Shown here in pieces: positions 27,615 through 36,123 of a stretch of DNA of 64,000 bases. This DNA comes from an uncultured Woeseiaceae bacterium. Lineage in GTDB: Bacteria > Pseudomonadota > Gammaproteobacteria > Steroidobacterales > Woeseiaceae. The stretch covers positions 186,001 through 250,000 of the forward strand of contig CALZJH010000003.1 in assembly GCA_945787845.1 (NCBI GenBank), written 5' to 3'. A program made the translations under genes and the position numbers. Every line of letters begins with the position of its first letter. Position 1 is the stretch's first letter. Under the pieces are notes generated by a model. The model was not told the origin of the DNA and did not search any database. It worked only from the letters and a program-made list of their open reading frames with translations.

Positions 27615-28769
27615 ATGGACAGGACGCTATTCGAGGACGAGCACGAGATGTTCCGCGATTCCGTGCAAGCCTTCATGAAGAACGAGATAGGACCGCATCA
27701 GGAGAGATGGGGTGAGCAGGGTATCGTTGACCGCGAGGCCTACCGCAAAGCTGGCGAAATGGGCCTCCTCTGCATGTGGGTGCCGGAAGAATACGGCGGC
27801 ATTGGCATTCAAGACTTTCGCTACGAACAGATCCTCATGGAAGAAAATGCCCGGTATGGCGATGCCGGCTTCTTTTGCTGGTTGCACAGTCGCCTCGTCG
27901 CGCCGTACATCGGCACTTTTGGTACGGAAGAGCAGAAGCAACGCTGGCTGCCCGACTGTGTCAGCGGAGAAAAGATCCTGGCGATCGCAATGACGGAACC
28001 GGGCGCGGGTAGCGACATTTCCGGAATTCGCTGCAAAGCCGAGGACAAAGGTGACCACTTTATTCTGAACGGGTCGAAGACCTTCATTTCCAACGGCATC
28101 CTTGCGGACCTCGTGATTGTTGCTGCGCGCACCAGCGCTGACAACAAGCATGCAATGAGCCTGTTCGTTGTTGAGCGCGGTATGGAGGGCTTTGAGCGCG
28201 GCGACAATCTCGCCAAGATGGGGCTCAAGAGCCAGGATACCGCGGAGTTGTTCTTTAACGACGTCAGGGTGCCCCGGAAAAACCTGTTGGGCGAGAAGGA
28301 TCGCGGCTTCTATCACCTGATGCACGGGCTTGCTGAAGAGCGGCTGCTTGCGGCGGTCGGTTTTCAGGCCAACGCCGAGGCGGCTTATGCCGTCACAGCG
28401 GATTACATTGGTGACCGCAAGTTGTTCGGCAAGTCGCTTGCCGAGTTTCAGAATACGCGCTTCAAGATGGCCGAGATGCGCACGGAGCTCGATGTTGCGC
28501 AGGTATTCGTCGATCAGTGCGTGACAGTGCACAACGACGGTAAGCTTTCATCGGACGATGCGGCGAAAGCGAAGCTGTTTACGAGCGAAGTCGAGGCCAG
28601 GGTGACGGATGAGTGCGTGCAGCTGCACGGTGGCAACGGCTATATGGATGAGTACGCGGTCAGTCGCTACTACACCGCTGCACGTGTATCGCGAATATAC
28701 GCGGGCACCTCCGAAATCATGAAAGAAATCATAGCGCGGTCTCTGGGACTGGATCCGCGCAGGAAATAA
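27615..28769 (+). CDS. Acyl-CoA dehydrogenase
   Basis: 384 residues, ATG two bases after the crotonase stop. Standard architecture: WVPEEYGGIGIQDFRYEQIL, FAD/substrate loop AIAMTEPGAGSDISGIRCKA, and C-terminal QLHGGNGYMDEYAVSRYYTA with AGTSEIMKEIIARSLG. The catalytic base appears as Glu in MHGLAEERLLAAVG, the helix position used by long-chain and isovaleryl-type enzymes. Together with icmF and the crotonase upstream it could oxidise butyryl-CoA or a branched acyl-CoA; the exact substrate cannot be read from sequence. Confidence 0.93.
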   Translation: MDRTLFEDEHEMFRDSVQAFMKNEIGPHQERWGEQGIVDREAYRKAGEMGLLCMWVPEEYGGIGIQDFRYEQILMEENARYGDAGFFCWLHSRLVAPYIGTFGTEEQKQRWLPDCVSGEKILAIAMTEPGAGSDISGIRCKAEDKGDHFILNGSKTFISNGILADLVIVAARTSADNKHAMSLFVVERGMEGFERGDNLAKMGLKSQDTAELFFNDVRVPRKNLLGEKDRGFYHLMHGLAEERLLAAVGFQANAEAAYAVTADYIGDRKLFGKSLAEFQNTRFKMAEMRTELDVAQVFVDQCVTVHNDGKLSSDDAAKAKLFTSEVEARVTDECVQLHGGNGYMDEYAVSRYYTAARVSRIYAGTSEIMKEIIARSLGLDPRRK

Positions 28770-28780
28770 GGACAGGTCAT

Positions 28781-29489
28781 ATGCGAGTTGCGTTTGTCGG
28801 GCTGGGCGTCATGGGCTACCCCATGGCGGGTTATCTGGCCAAAGCAGGTCACGAAACGGTTGTTTACAACAGGACGGCAAGCAAGGCTGAGCAGTGGGTC
28901 GCCGAGTTCGGCGGATCGAGCGCGCGGTCGCCCGCCAAGGCGGCTGCCGGAGCACAGATCGTGTTTGTCTGCGTCGGTAACGACGACGACGTGCGCGAGG
29001 TCGTTCTTGGTCCCGAGGGAGTCCTTGGGAGTATGCAGGCGAACAGCGTGATCGTCGATCACACGACGGCCTCGGCAACGATTGCGCGGGAAATCCATGC
29101 AGCGGCGGCCGAACGATCGGTCGGCTTCCTCGATGCCCCGGTTTCCGGCGGGCAGGCCGGTGCCGAGAATGGACAGCTGACGGTCATGGCCGGAGGTGAC
29201 GCTGGTGTCTTTGCCGACGTTGAGCCCGTCATTGACTGCTATGCCAAGGCGACGACCCTCGTGGCAGATGGAGAATCGCTGGGGAACGATGGTAGCCGGG
29301 GAGTTCGAGTTCGGTTTTGCTGTCGACTGGATGCGCAAGGATCTCGGGATCGCGCTGGACGAGGCGCGCAAGAACGGCGCGCAGCTGGAAATGACCCGGC
29401 TCGTCGACCGCTATTACGCCGAAGTCCAGGCGATGGGCGGCCATCGTTGGGATACATCAAGTCTCATCGCGCGCCTCAAAAAAGTGTAG
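28781..29489 (+). pseudogene. Broken beta-hydroxyacid dehydrogenase (3-hydroxyisobutyrate dehydrogenase-like)
   Basis: The first part (28781 to about 29258) reads MRVAFVGLGVMGYPMAGYLA, with the GxGxxG NAD(P) fold and GFLDAPVSGGQAGAENGQLT, exactly the family start. The end of the family (SWQMENR, then FGFAVDWMRKDLGIALDEAR and RWDTSSLIARLKK) is present but in the +1 frame from about 29259. Between them the family normally has 55-60 residues, including the GxGxxxKxxN helix with the catalytic lysine; here the ATTL codons join SWQ directly. So an out-of-frame deletion of roughly 170 bases removed the active site. The intact enzymes oxidise 3-hydroxyisobutyrate or reduce tartronate semialdehyde. 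An assembly error is the main alternative. Confidence 0.85.
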
Positions 29490-29583
29490 AATCCCTGACC
29501 TCACAGGGGTGGCCAGCTGGCCTGAGATCCAATTCGGGAACCCTTAGAACCTGATCCGGTTAATGCCGGCGTAGGAAGGGATT
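29490..29583 (+). ncRNA. TPP riboswitch (THI element)
   Basis: Conserved THI-box blocks occur in order: ACAGGGGTG (29503-29511), a short variable hairpin (GGCCAGCTGGCC), CTGAGA (29522-29527), ACCC, then GAACCTGATCCGGTTAATGC and CGGCGTAGGAAGGGA. Helix P1 pairs AATCCCT (29490-29496) with AGGGATT (29577-29583). The AGGAAGGG stretch also serves as the ribosome site of the receptor gene whose ATG starts at 29585, so ligand-stabilised P1 would hide it and stop translation. It controls the thiamine uptake operon that follows. Confidence 0.96.
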
Positions 29584-29584
29584 C

Positions 29585-31660
29585 ATGAAACATTTTTCCA
29601 TCGCGCGACTTCCAGGCGCACTGATACTTGCATTTGTTTCCCCTGCGGTTATCGCCGAGGAGCCGATTGACGAGATTATTGTCAAGGCGGATTTTCGCGG
29701 CCGCACGGTCAGTGAACTACCAGCCAGTGTCAGCATCATCGACGCGACCGTTATCGAAGAAACGGCCGTGCAGCACTTCGAAGAGCTCGTCAACATCGTG
29801 CCCAATCTCAGCTGGTCGGGCGACGGCCACCGTGCCCGGTACTTCCAGATTCGCGGCGTCGGTGAGCTGGAGCAGTACCAGGGCGCACCGAATCCGTCCG
29901 TCGGTTTCCTGATCGACGACATCGATTTTAGTGGCATCGGGACCATCGCGACGCTGTTCGACATCGAATCGATCGAAGTCCTGCGAGGTTCTCAAGGCAG
30001 CCGGTACGGGGCCAAAGCGCTCGGCGGTCTCATTTACATGCGCAGCACTGCGCCATCGGCGGAGCGAAACGGCCGCCTGCAGGTGACCGTTGGCGACGAC
30101 GATGCGCTGACCATCGGCGCTGCGTTCGGCGGTGCGATCAACGATGAGGAAACCATGCTGTTCCGTTTGAGTGCGCAGAAGCACGAGAGCAATGGCTTTC
30201 GTGACAACCCGTGGCTCGGGCGAGAGGACACGAACGGCCGTGACGAAACCAGCGTTCGCTTCGGCCTGGATTTCGAACCATCGGATTCGATCAATGGACG
30301 CCTGTCGCTGGTCTACGGCAGGATCGATAATGGCTATGATGCATTCGCGCTCGACAATTCCTACACGATGCTGTCCGACAATCCCGGCAAGGACGCACAG
30401 GAGAGCGTTGCGGGTTCCCTGCGATTCGACTGGGATAGCGTCGGCGCAGGAACCCTGACGTCAATCACGTCGTTCGCCACGTCGGATATCGAGTTCAACT
30501 TCGATGCCGACTGGGGCAACGAGGCGATTTGGGCGCCTGTCCTCTACGACTACATTTCGCTCAGCGATAGACAGCGCGACACGATCAGCCAGGAATTTCG
30601 TTACGCGGCAGACCGCTGGCTGTTCGGCGTCTATGCGCTCAACCTGTCCGAAGACCTGGCAACCCTGAACCAGGGTGAGTATTACGATCCCGGGTACGAC
30701 TTTGCCGACAGCCTGGACTACCCGTTCGATAGCGAGTACGAGTCGACGAATCTCGCGGCATTTGCGCAATACGATCGTGAACTTGGTGACGCGACTCGAA
30801 TTTCCGCCGGGTTACGAGTGGAGCGCCGGACGACCGAGTATTCGGATACCGACGGGTTCGATGCCAGTCCTTCAGACACTTTCTGGGGCGGCGAACTCAG
30901 TGTCAGTCACGATTTCAACGCCAATGTCACGGGTTTCGCGGCGTTGTCGCACGGCTACAAGGCGGGTGGGTTCAACCTGGGCCTCGTGCCTGACAACTGG
31001 CGCTTCTTCGATGCGGAAGCGATGTGGACCATCGAAACGGGAATCAAGTCGTCGTTGCTCGGGGACACCCTGCGGCTCAACGCCAACCTGTTCCATTCCT
31101 GGCGAGAGGACCAGCAGGTTCGCGCTTCCTTCCAGCTGGTGCCCAACGATCCCGCATCCTTTGGATTTGCGACGATCAATATCGACGGTGGACGAACCTA
31201 CGGGGCCGAAGCCGATCTGCGCTGGTTCCCAACCAGCGAGCTGGAGATATATGCCAGTGCGGGCCTCCTGCGTGGCGGGTTTCCCGATACCGTGGAGGAG
31301 TTCCCGTGGCTGGGCGGCCGTGACCAGGCGCATGCGCCACGCTATACGCTGGCTACAGGGGCCGCATACCGCAATGAGAACGGTTTCTTTGCGCGTCTCG
31401 ATGCCACGGCGCGTGATGAGTACTACTTCGATGTTAGCCATGACCAGAAGTCACAGGCTTATGAGCTATTGCATGCCCGCGCCGGTTTCGAGGGAGAGCA
31501 TTGGATCGTGCAGATCTGGGGACGCAACCTGGTGGACAAGGAATACGCCGTACGCGGGTTCTACTTCGGCAACGAGCCGCCAGATTTTCCAGCCACGTTA
31601 TACACGCGCCTTGGCGACCCTCGCCAAATCGGCGTCACGATTGAGAGGAGATTCCAGTAA
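29585..31660 (+). CDS. TonB-dependent receptor, predicted thiamine (or precursor) transporter
   Basis: 691 residues. Signal peptide (1-21) then a plug domain beginning DEIIVKADFRGRTVSELPAS and containing RYFQIRGVGELEQYQGAPNP and EVLRGSQGSRYGAKALGGLI, the classic plug motifs. The C-terminal 560 residues are a beta barrel ending in an aromatic residue (IGVTIERRFQ). The TPP riboswitch directly in front and the downstream thiamine-binding, PnuT and kinase genes identify the probable cargo as thiamine or a thiamine phosphate. Receptors of this sort regulated by TPP have been predicted in several Proteobacteria and Bacteroidetes. Transport needs a TonB-ExbBD complex elsewhere. Confidence 0.93.
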   Translation: MKHFSIARLPGALILAFVSPAVIAEEPIDEIIVKADFRGRTVSELPASVSIIDATVIEETAVQHFEELVNIVPNLSWSGDGHRARYFQIRGVGELEQYQGAPNPSVGFLIDDIDFSGIGTIATLFDIESIEVLRGSQGSRYGAKALGGLIYMRSTAPSAERNGRLQVTVGDDDALTIGAAFGGAINDEETMLFRLSAQKHESNGFRDNPWLGREDTNGRDETSVRFGLDFEPSDSINGRLSLVYGRIDNGYDAFALDNSYTMLSDNPGKDAQESVAGSLRFDWDSVGAGTLTSITSFATSDIEFNFDADWGNEAIWAPVLYDYISLSDRQRDTISQEFRYAADRWLFGVYALNLSEDLATLNQGEYYDPGYDFADSLDYPFDSEYESTNLAAFAQYDRELGDATRISAGLRVERRTTEYSDTDGFDASPSDTFWGGELSVSHDFNANVTGFAALSHGYKAGGFNLGLVPDNWRFFDAEAMWTIETGIKSSLLGDTLRLNANLFHSWREDQQVRASFQLVPNDPASFGFATINIDGGRTYGAEADLRWFPTSELEIYASAGLLRGGFPDTVEEFPWLGGRDQAHAPRYTLATGAAYRNENGFFARLDATARDEYYFDVSHDQKSQAYELLHARAGFEGEHWIVQIWGRNLVDKEYAVRGFYFGNEPPDFPATLYTRLGDPRQIGVTIERRFQ

Positions 31661-31908
31661 TGAAAGTCGCAGTCGATATCAGCCTGTATCCGCTGGATGC
31701 GGATTTTATTCCGCCGATCAAGGATGTTATTGACCGGCTCAATTCGCACGCGGGCCTGGAGGTCTGGACCAACGCAATGAGTACGCAGGTAATCGGCGAG
31801 TTCGACGCCGTGATGGACGCGCTGAAGACAGAAATCGGAACGACTTTTGAACGGATACCCAAAGGCGTGTTCGTCATGAAGATGTTCAACCACCCGGGCC
31901 AGCATTGA
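31660..31908 (+). CDS. Thiamine-binding protein of the MTH1187/YkoF family
   Basis: 82 residues; the ATG shares a base with the receptor stop and GAGGAG lies nine bases before it. The small ferredoxin-like domain (VAVDISLYPLDADFIPPIKD, VIGEFDAVMDALKTEI) matches the MTH1187 / YkoF fold, members of which bind thiamine or its pyrimidine. No signal peptide is present, so it acts in the cytoplasm, perhaps as a carrier or sensor between PnuT and the kinase. Its TGA overlaps the next start (TTGA). Confidence 0.86.
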   Translation: MKVAVDISLYPLDADFIPPIKDVIDRLNSHAGLEVWTNAMSTQVIGEFDAVMDALKTEIGTTFERIPKGVFVMKMFNHPGQH

Positions 31909-32471
31909 CACCACTTGAGATACTCGCCGTCGTCATGGCCGTCGCTTACCTGCTACTAGCCATACGCCAGAACATCTGGTGCTGGTTTTGTGCAGGTGTC
32001 AGCACCGCGATCTATGTGTGGCTGACCTTTGTCGCGAAGTTATACATGGACACCGCATTGCAGGTGTTCTATTTCGCGATGGCGGCGTACGGCTGGTATG
32101 TATGGACGAGTGGCCGTCACGACGGACACGAAAAAGACGTCGTCGTATGGCCGGTATCGACGCACGCGATCGCACTTATCCTGATTGCCGCTGTTGGCGT
32201 GATGAATGGTTATTTGCTCGATACGCGCACCGACGCTGCGTTCCCTTATCTCGATGCGGTCACCACCTGGGCGGCTGTCTGGGCGACATTCCTCGTGGCC
32301 CGCAAGGTGCTCGAGAACTGGTGGTACTGGCTCGCCATCGATGCAGTGTACGTGTTCCTCTACTGGTCACGGGATCTGAAGTGGACGGCCGGGTTGTTTG
32401 CCTTCTACATCGTACTGATCCCGATCGGCTTCCTTAGCTGGTCCAGGTCCATGCGGGAGCAGGCGGCATGA
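31905..32471 (+). CDS. pnuT: PnuC/PnuT-family transporter, predicted thiamine transporter
   Basis: 188 residues from TTG 31905, overlapping the previous stop by four bases. Seven predicted membrane helices in the PnuC pattern, with conserved WCWFCAGVSTAIYVWLTFV, LQVFYFAMAAYGWYVW and a final WLAIDAVYVFLYWSRDLKWT. PnuC imports nicotinamide riboside by facilitated diffusion coupled to phosphorylation; PnuT variants import thiamine. The TPP riboswitch and the downstream kinase, which would trap thiamine inside the cell, support PnuT. The gene overlaps the kinase gene by four bases. Confidence 0.9.
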   Translation: MTPLEILAVVMAVAYLLLAIRQNIWCWFCAGVSTAIYVWLTFVAKLYMDTALQVFYFAMAAYGWYVWTSGRHDGHEKDVVVWPVSTHAIALILIAAVGVMNGYLLDTRTDAAFPYLDAVTTWAAVWATFLVARKVLENWWYWLAIDAVYVFLYWSRDLKWTAGLFAFYIVLIPIGFLSWSRSMREQAA

Positions 32472-33271
32472 GCGATTCACGCAAGCCACAGGAGGTGCTG
32501 GCAGGGCTTCCCGACTGGGAAGATGCTCAGGTCACGGAGCTCGACGGCGGTCTGACGAATCGCAGCTGGCTCGTCGAGACTGGCGGTCGTAAAGCCGTCC
32601 TCAAAATTGATGACCAGCCTCGTGTCGAGCCCTACAACTCACGTGCTGCGGAAGCGCAGATCCAGGCACGCGCTGCCGGGCATGGCCTGGCACCCCGTGT
32701 CCTGCACCATGACGACCGGGTGCTGTTGACGGAGTATGTGGAAGGCGTCGTCTGGGAGCCGGCTTGCCTGGAGCGCGATGACAATATCGAACTCGTCGCC
32801 AGTTCACTGCGGCGCCTGCATGCCTTGCCCTTAACAGGGCGGTCGTTTGATTCAATTATCGCGGCAAGGCGCTATGTAGCGAGCATCAGGAATTCGGATA
32901 AGGCGGTGGTCACACACTGCACGCAGGTCATTGAGTCGATGCGACAGCCGCACAACCTGTGCTGCTGTCATAATGACCTGGTTGCCGCCAACATTCTGAC
33001 GGGCCCCGAGATGATGTTCCTCGACTGGGAATATGCCTGCGACAACGACCCGTTTTTCGACCTGGCCACGATTGTGGAGCACCACGATCTCGACGAGGGC
33101 ATTGCCTTTCGCCTGCTCGACGCGTATTTCGATGGGGACGGCAGACGCTGGCGTCCCAAGCTGCTTGAGCAGCAGTCGCTTTACCTGGCCCTCTACTGGC
33201 TGTGGCTGGCCTCGCGACCAGACAGCACTCGGGAAGATCTCGAGGCAGTGGCCGAACGAATCGGCGTCTGA
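32468..33271 (+). CDS. Thiamine-kinase-like phosphotransferase (choline kinase / APH fold)
   Basis: 267 residues, ATG overlapping pnuT by four bases. Kinase-like fold: ELDGGLTNRSWLVETGGRKA (nucleotide loop), HNDLVAANILTG (catalytic loop with Asp and Asn) and FLDWEYACDNDPFFDLATIV (metal-binding DxD). Similar proteins include ThiK, which phosphorylates thiamine, and choline/ethanolamine kinases. Its place in a TPP-riboswitch operon directly after a PnuT-type channel makes thiamine the likely substrate, giving thiamine monophosphate that needs ThiL for TPP. Its stop lies directly against the stop of convergent gloB. Confidence 0.9.
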   Translation: MSDSRKPQEVLAGLPDWEDAQVTELDGGLTNRSWLVETGGRKAVLKIDDQPRVEPYNSRAAEAQIQARAAGHGLAPRVLHHDDRVLLTEYVEGVVWEPACLERDDNIELVASSLRRLHALPLTGRSFDSIIAARRYVASIRNSDKAVVTHCTQVIESMRQPHNLCCCHNDLVAANILTGPEMMFLDWEYACDNDPFFDLATIVEHHDLDEGIAFRLLDAYFDGDGRRWRPKLLEQQSLYLALYWLWLASRPDSTREDLEAVAERIGV

Positions 33272-34063
33272 CTACCAGCTGTTGCGCAGCTCGCGCAACT
33301 TGAGGAATACCGTCTTCGGATCGGGCTGGTCGCCCAGTTCGGGAAATTCCTCGACCAGCCTGGCAATGACTGTGGGGCTCTGCAGGCGGAAGAAGGTATT
33401 CATCTCGCGCTCCTGCGCCAGCGTAGTGACGAGCGCATGGTCAGGATCCTGGCTGCGGTAGCGGTCGAGCATCGACTGCGCGACGTCATTGTCCGGCTCC
33501 CGGTCGAGCGTGAACTCGAGGTTGTTAACCAGGTAGTCGTGCCCGGGGTACAGCATTGTGTTTTCGCCCAGCGCCTCGAGTTGCCGGCTGAACGTCTCAT
33601 AGAGCTCCTCGGGATGTCCCCCGTTGTGACAATTACCGGCGCCGGCATTGAATAGCGTATCGCCCGAAAACAAGGCGGGCTGGTCTGTATGCGACAGCAG
33701 GCAAATGTGACACATCGTATGCCCCGGCGTGTCGAGACATTCCAGTTCGACCGTGTTGCCGACCCTGATGATGTCACCGGCACCGACGCCTCTGTCCATA
33801 TCAGGGATACGTTTTCCGGCGTCTCTGTGTGCGATCACTTTCGCCCCGGTTGCCTTGACGACACCCTTGTTGCCACCTGTGTGATCGCCGTGCTCGTGCG
33901 TATTGAGTATTTGCGTGATGGACCAGCCGCGGTCTTTGGCAACCTTCAGGCACTTCGTGTAATCGAGCGGATCGATCGCCAGTGCATCGCCGCTCTCAGG
34001 ACAAGCGATGAGGTAGTTGAAATTCCGATACGCGTTTCCCGTCCAGACTTGTTCGACAATCAC
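33272..34063 (-). CDS. gloB: Hydroxyacylglutathione hydrolase (glyoxalase II)
   Basis: 263 residues. Metallo-beta-lactamase fold with the two-metal motif THEHGDHTGG near residue 55, then LDTPGHTMCHICLL, FSGDTLFNAGAGNCHNG and LYPGHDYLVNNLEF, and a C-terminal HAGH-type extension. It hydrolyses S-lactoylglutathione to lactate and glutathione in methylglyoxal detoxification. Read in the same direction as the amidohydrolase gene and overlapping its stop by four bases, so the two probably share a transcript. Confidence 0.93.
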   Translation of the reverse strand: MIVEQVWTGNAYRNFNYLIACPESGDALAIDPLDYTKCLKVAKDRGWSITQILNTHEHGDHTGGNKGVVKATGAKVIAHRDAGKRIPDMDRGVGAGDIIRVGNTVELECLDTPGHTMCHICLLSHTDQPALFSGDTLFNAGAGNCHNGGHPEELYETFSRQLEALGENTMLYPGHDYLVNNLEFTLDREPDNDVAQSMLDRYRSQDPDHALVTTLAQEREMNTFFRLQSPTVIARLVEEFPELGDQPDPKTVFLKLRELRNSW

Positions 34064-35727
34064 TCCGTACTGCCCTCCTGTGCATAGGCTTGCTCACCGC
34101 CGACCCAGGTCTCGAGAACCACGATGTCGTCGATCTGGGCAGCCGGAATCGTAAAATAGTCGCGGTCGAGAATAATAAAGTCGGCCCACTTGCCGGGCTC
34201 GAGGCTGCCGAGTCGATCGTCCTGTCGGGCCGCATAAGCCGCAGCCAGCGTATAGGAGTGCAATGCCTCAGCGCGCGTCAGGGCCTGGTCCGCGTACCAG
34301 CCGCCCTCCGGCTCCCCATCGCGTCCCTGGCGCGTCACGGACGCGTACAGACCGTGGAAGGGATTGGACAGTTCCACCGGGAAATCCGAGCCATTGGCGA
34401 GGACGACACCCGCATCGAGCATACGCCGCCAGGCGTAACCACCGAGAATCCGGTCAGGGCCCACACGGTCCTCGGCCATGTTCTTGTCGCTGGTCGCATG
34501 CGTGGCCTGCATCGACGCGATGACCCCGAGTTCTGCGAACCGGGGTATGTCGTCGAGCGTCACGATCTGTGAGTGTTCGATGCGATTGCGCAGCGGCGAG
34601 GGCTTGCCATCCTGGGCCCTGGCAAAAGCGTCCAGCGCCATGCGATTGCCGAGATCGCCGATTGCATGAATGCCAACCTGGAAGCCCATGCCGTTGGCTT
34701 TTTCGACCATGGCATCCAGTTCCTCCTGGGTCCAGAAGGGCAGGCCCCGGTTTTCGGGATCGTCGGAGTAGGGCTCAATCATGGCGGCGCCGCGGCTGCC
34801 GAGGGCGCCGTCCGTATACAGCTTGACCGAAGCGATCTCGAGGCGATCGTTGCCGTAGGCATAAATGGGCTTGCCGATGGCATCGAGGACCTCACCGGCG
34901 CCGCCCGTCATCGCATAGATCCGCATGCCGAGTTCGCCGTCGTCAGCCATCGACATGTAGATCTCGGCATTGGCGATATTGATGCCGGCGTCATGCACTC
35001 CCGTTACGCCCTCGGCGAGCAGGGTATCGACGGCTGCCCTGATGGCTGTACGACTTTCCGCCTTGTCTGGCTGCGGTACCCGGGCTGTCACGAGGTCCAT
35101 GGCGCGATCAATCAGAACGCCCGTCGCGTGGCCGTTGTTGTCGCGGAGGATCTTGCCACCGACGGGATCCGGCGTGTCGTCATCAATGCCCGCCAGTGCG
35201 AGCGCCTTGCTGTTCGCCCAGCCAGCGTGTCCGTCGATTCGGCGCAGCCAGACGGGTCGATCGGCGACGACAGCGTCGATATGTGCGGCCGTCGGGAATG
35301 CCTGCACGGGCCACAGAACCTGGTTCCAGCCGCGACCGGTGATCCACTTGACCGTCGGCTTGTCGGCCGCGTACTGGCGAATGGCGGCCACGGCATCGTC
35401 GACACTTGGCGTGCCGGTGAGGTCGAGGCTGGTCTTGAGAAAGCCCAGCCCGGCGACGTGGGCGTGCGCATCGATCAGGCCGGGCAACAGCGTCCGGCCC
35501 CGGCCGTCGATGTGTTCCGCATCGACGTAGTCGTCGAGGAGCCCGTCTTCGCCGGTAGCGACGACGCGCCCGGCATCATTGATCACCAGGACGGAGAATC
35601 GAAGGATGCCGTCTGTCGATGAGCTGTAGCCATTGATGTTGTGCCACACGGTCGCGGCGCTGGCCGGTGCACAGGCCATAGTCAGCAGGGCCAGCACGGC
35701 CAGGAATCTGGGTTTTGTCACGGTCAT
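34060..35727 (-). CDS. Exported amidohydrolase (YtcJ/amidohydrolase 3 family)
   Basis: 555 residues from ATG 35727, where translation starts with a signal peptide (MTVTKPRFLAVLALLTMAC, cleavage near ASA). Longer upstream reading frame is not protein-like. Metal-dependent hydrolase barrel: RTLLPGLIDAHAHVAGLG (metal HxH), IHAIGDLGNRMALDAFARA, NRIEHSQIVTLDDIPRFAE, LANGSDFPVELSNPFHGLYA and C-terminal GSLEPGKWADFIILDRD. YtcJ-like proteins are predicted amidases of unknown substrate, sometimes active on N-acyl groups or exotic lactams. The first cysteine (residue 19) could suggest a lipoprotein, but a plain signal peptide is more likely. Overlaps gloB by four bases. Confidence 0.9.
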   Translation of the reverse strand: MTVTKPRFLAVLALLTMACAPASAATVWHNINGYSSSTDGILRFSVLVINDAGRVVATGEDGLLDDYVDAEHIDGRGRTLLPGLIDAHAHVAGLGFLKTSLDLTGTPSVDDAVAAIRQYAADKPTVKWITGRGWNQVLWPVQAFPTAAHIDAVVADRPVWLRRIDGHAGWANSKALALAGIDDDTPDPVGGKILRDNNGHATGVLIDRAMDLVTARVPQPDKAESRTAIRAAVDTLLAEGVTGVHDAGINIANAEIYMSMADDGELGMRIYAMTGGAGEVLDAIGKPIYAYGNDRLEIASVKLYTDGALGSRGAAMIEPYSDDPENRGLPFWTQEELDAMVEKANGMGFQVGIHAIGDLGNRMALDAFARAQDGKPSPLRNRIEHSQIVTLDDIPRFAELGVIASMQATHATSDKNMAEDRVGPDRILGGYAWRRMLDAGVVLANGSDFPVELSNPFHGLYASVTRQGRDGEPEGGWYADQALTRAEALHSYTLAAAYAARQDDRLGSLEPGKWADFIILDRDYFTIPAAQIDDIVVLETWVGGEQAYAQEGSTE

Positions 35728-35894
35728 ACCTTGTCCGGATAAACAGGCGGCACACGATAACATCCGCGTGCCGCAAATGGAGAACCGCCCGATTTCGCGG
35801 GTTAAGCCTTGATTTTGCACACAAAGCGCAGCGCAGACCCTTGTTGCATATGTGCCACAAAAACAACAATATCGCGGCTGCTTTATAATAAGAA

Positions 35895-36087
35895 CGCCTA
35901 AAGGATTGACAATAGGCGATATTTCTGCGAATTTCTCACTCAGCAAGCGTAGTCTTTCCACAACAGATCGATTGCGTTGCCGAAGACAAATACCTTCAGG
36001 TACGACTTGGCGGGGGATTCAGGGGGCCAGGACCACGTGCTAACGTAGGTTTGGAAAAGGCGGTTTCGCAAGAAGCCGCTTTTTTTT
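35895..36087 (+). ncRNA. Candidate small RNA or sstT leader with intrinsic terminator
   Basis: The gap 35728-36123 (396 bases) has no gene. On the + strand there is a perfect -10 box TATAAT (35884-35889), though no good -35; a start near 35895 would give an RNA of about 190 bases. It begins with a hairpin (CGCCTA 35895-35900 with TAGGCG 35913-35918) whose loop carries AGGA, contains a second small hairpin (TACCTTCAGGTA) and several GGA-type motifs (GGGGGA, CAGGACC), and ends with the terminator at 36055-36087. It matches no RNA family I can recall. It may be an independent small RNA or a leader that controls sstT by premature termination. Confidence 0.35.
36055..36087 (+). terminator. Intrinsic terminator in front of sstT
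   Basis: Stem GCGGTTTC (36060-36067) with GAAGCCGC (36072-36079), loop GCAA, one G-T wobble, extended by A-T pairs and followed by eight T (36080-36087). It lies 37 bases before the sstT start, so it either ends a small RNA or attenuates sstT. Confidence 0.8.
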
Positions 36088-36123
36088 GTCCACGCGATCC
36101 ACACTCCGTTAGTATCGGTCGCC

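Noticed and set aside
35895..36087. 6S RNA, tmRNA, SRP RNA or RNase P RNA in the gap before sstT
   Set aside because: The diagnostic conserved segments of these RNAs (for example the SRP tetraloop GGAAG region or tmRNA acceptor end) are missing.
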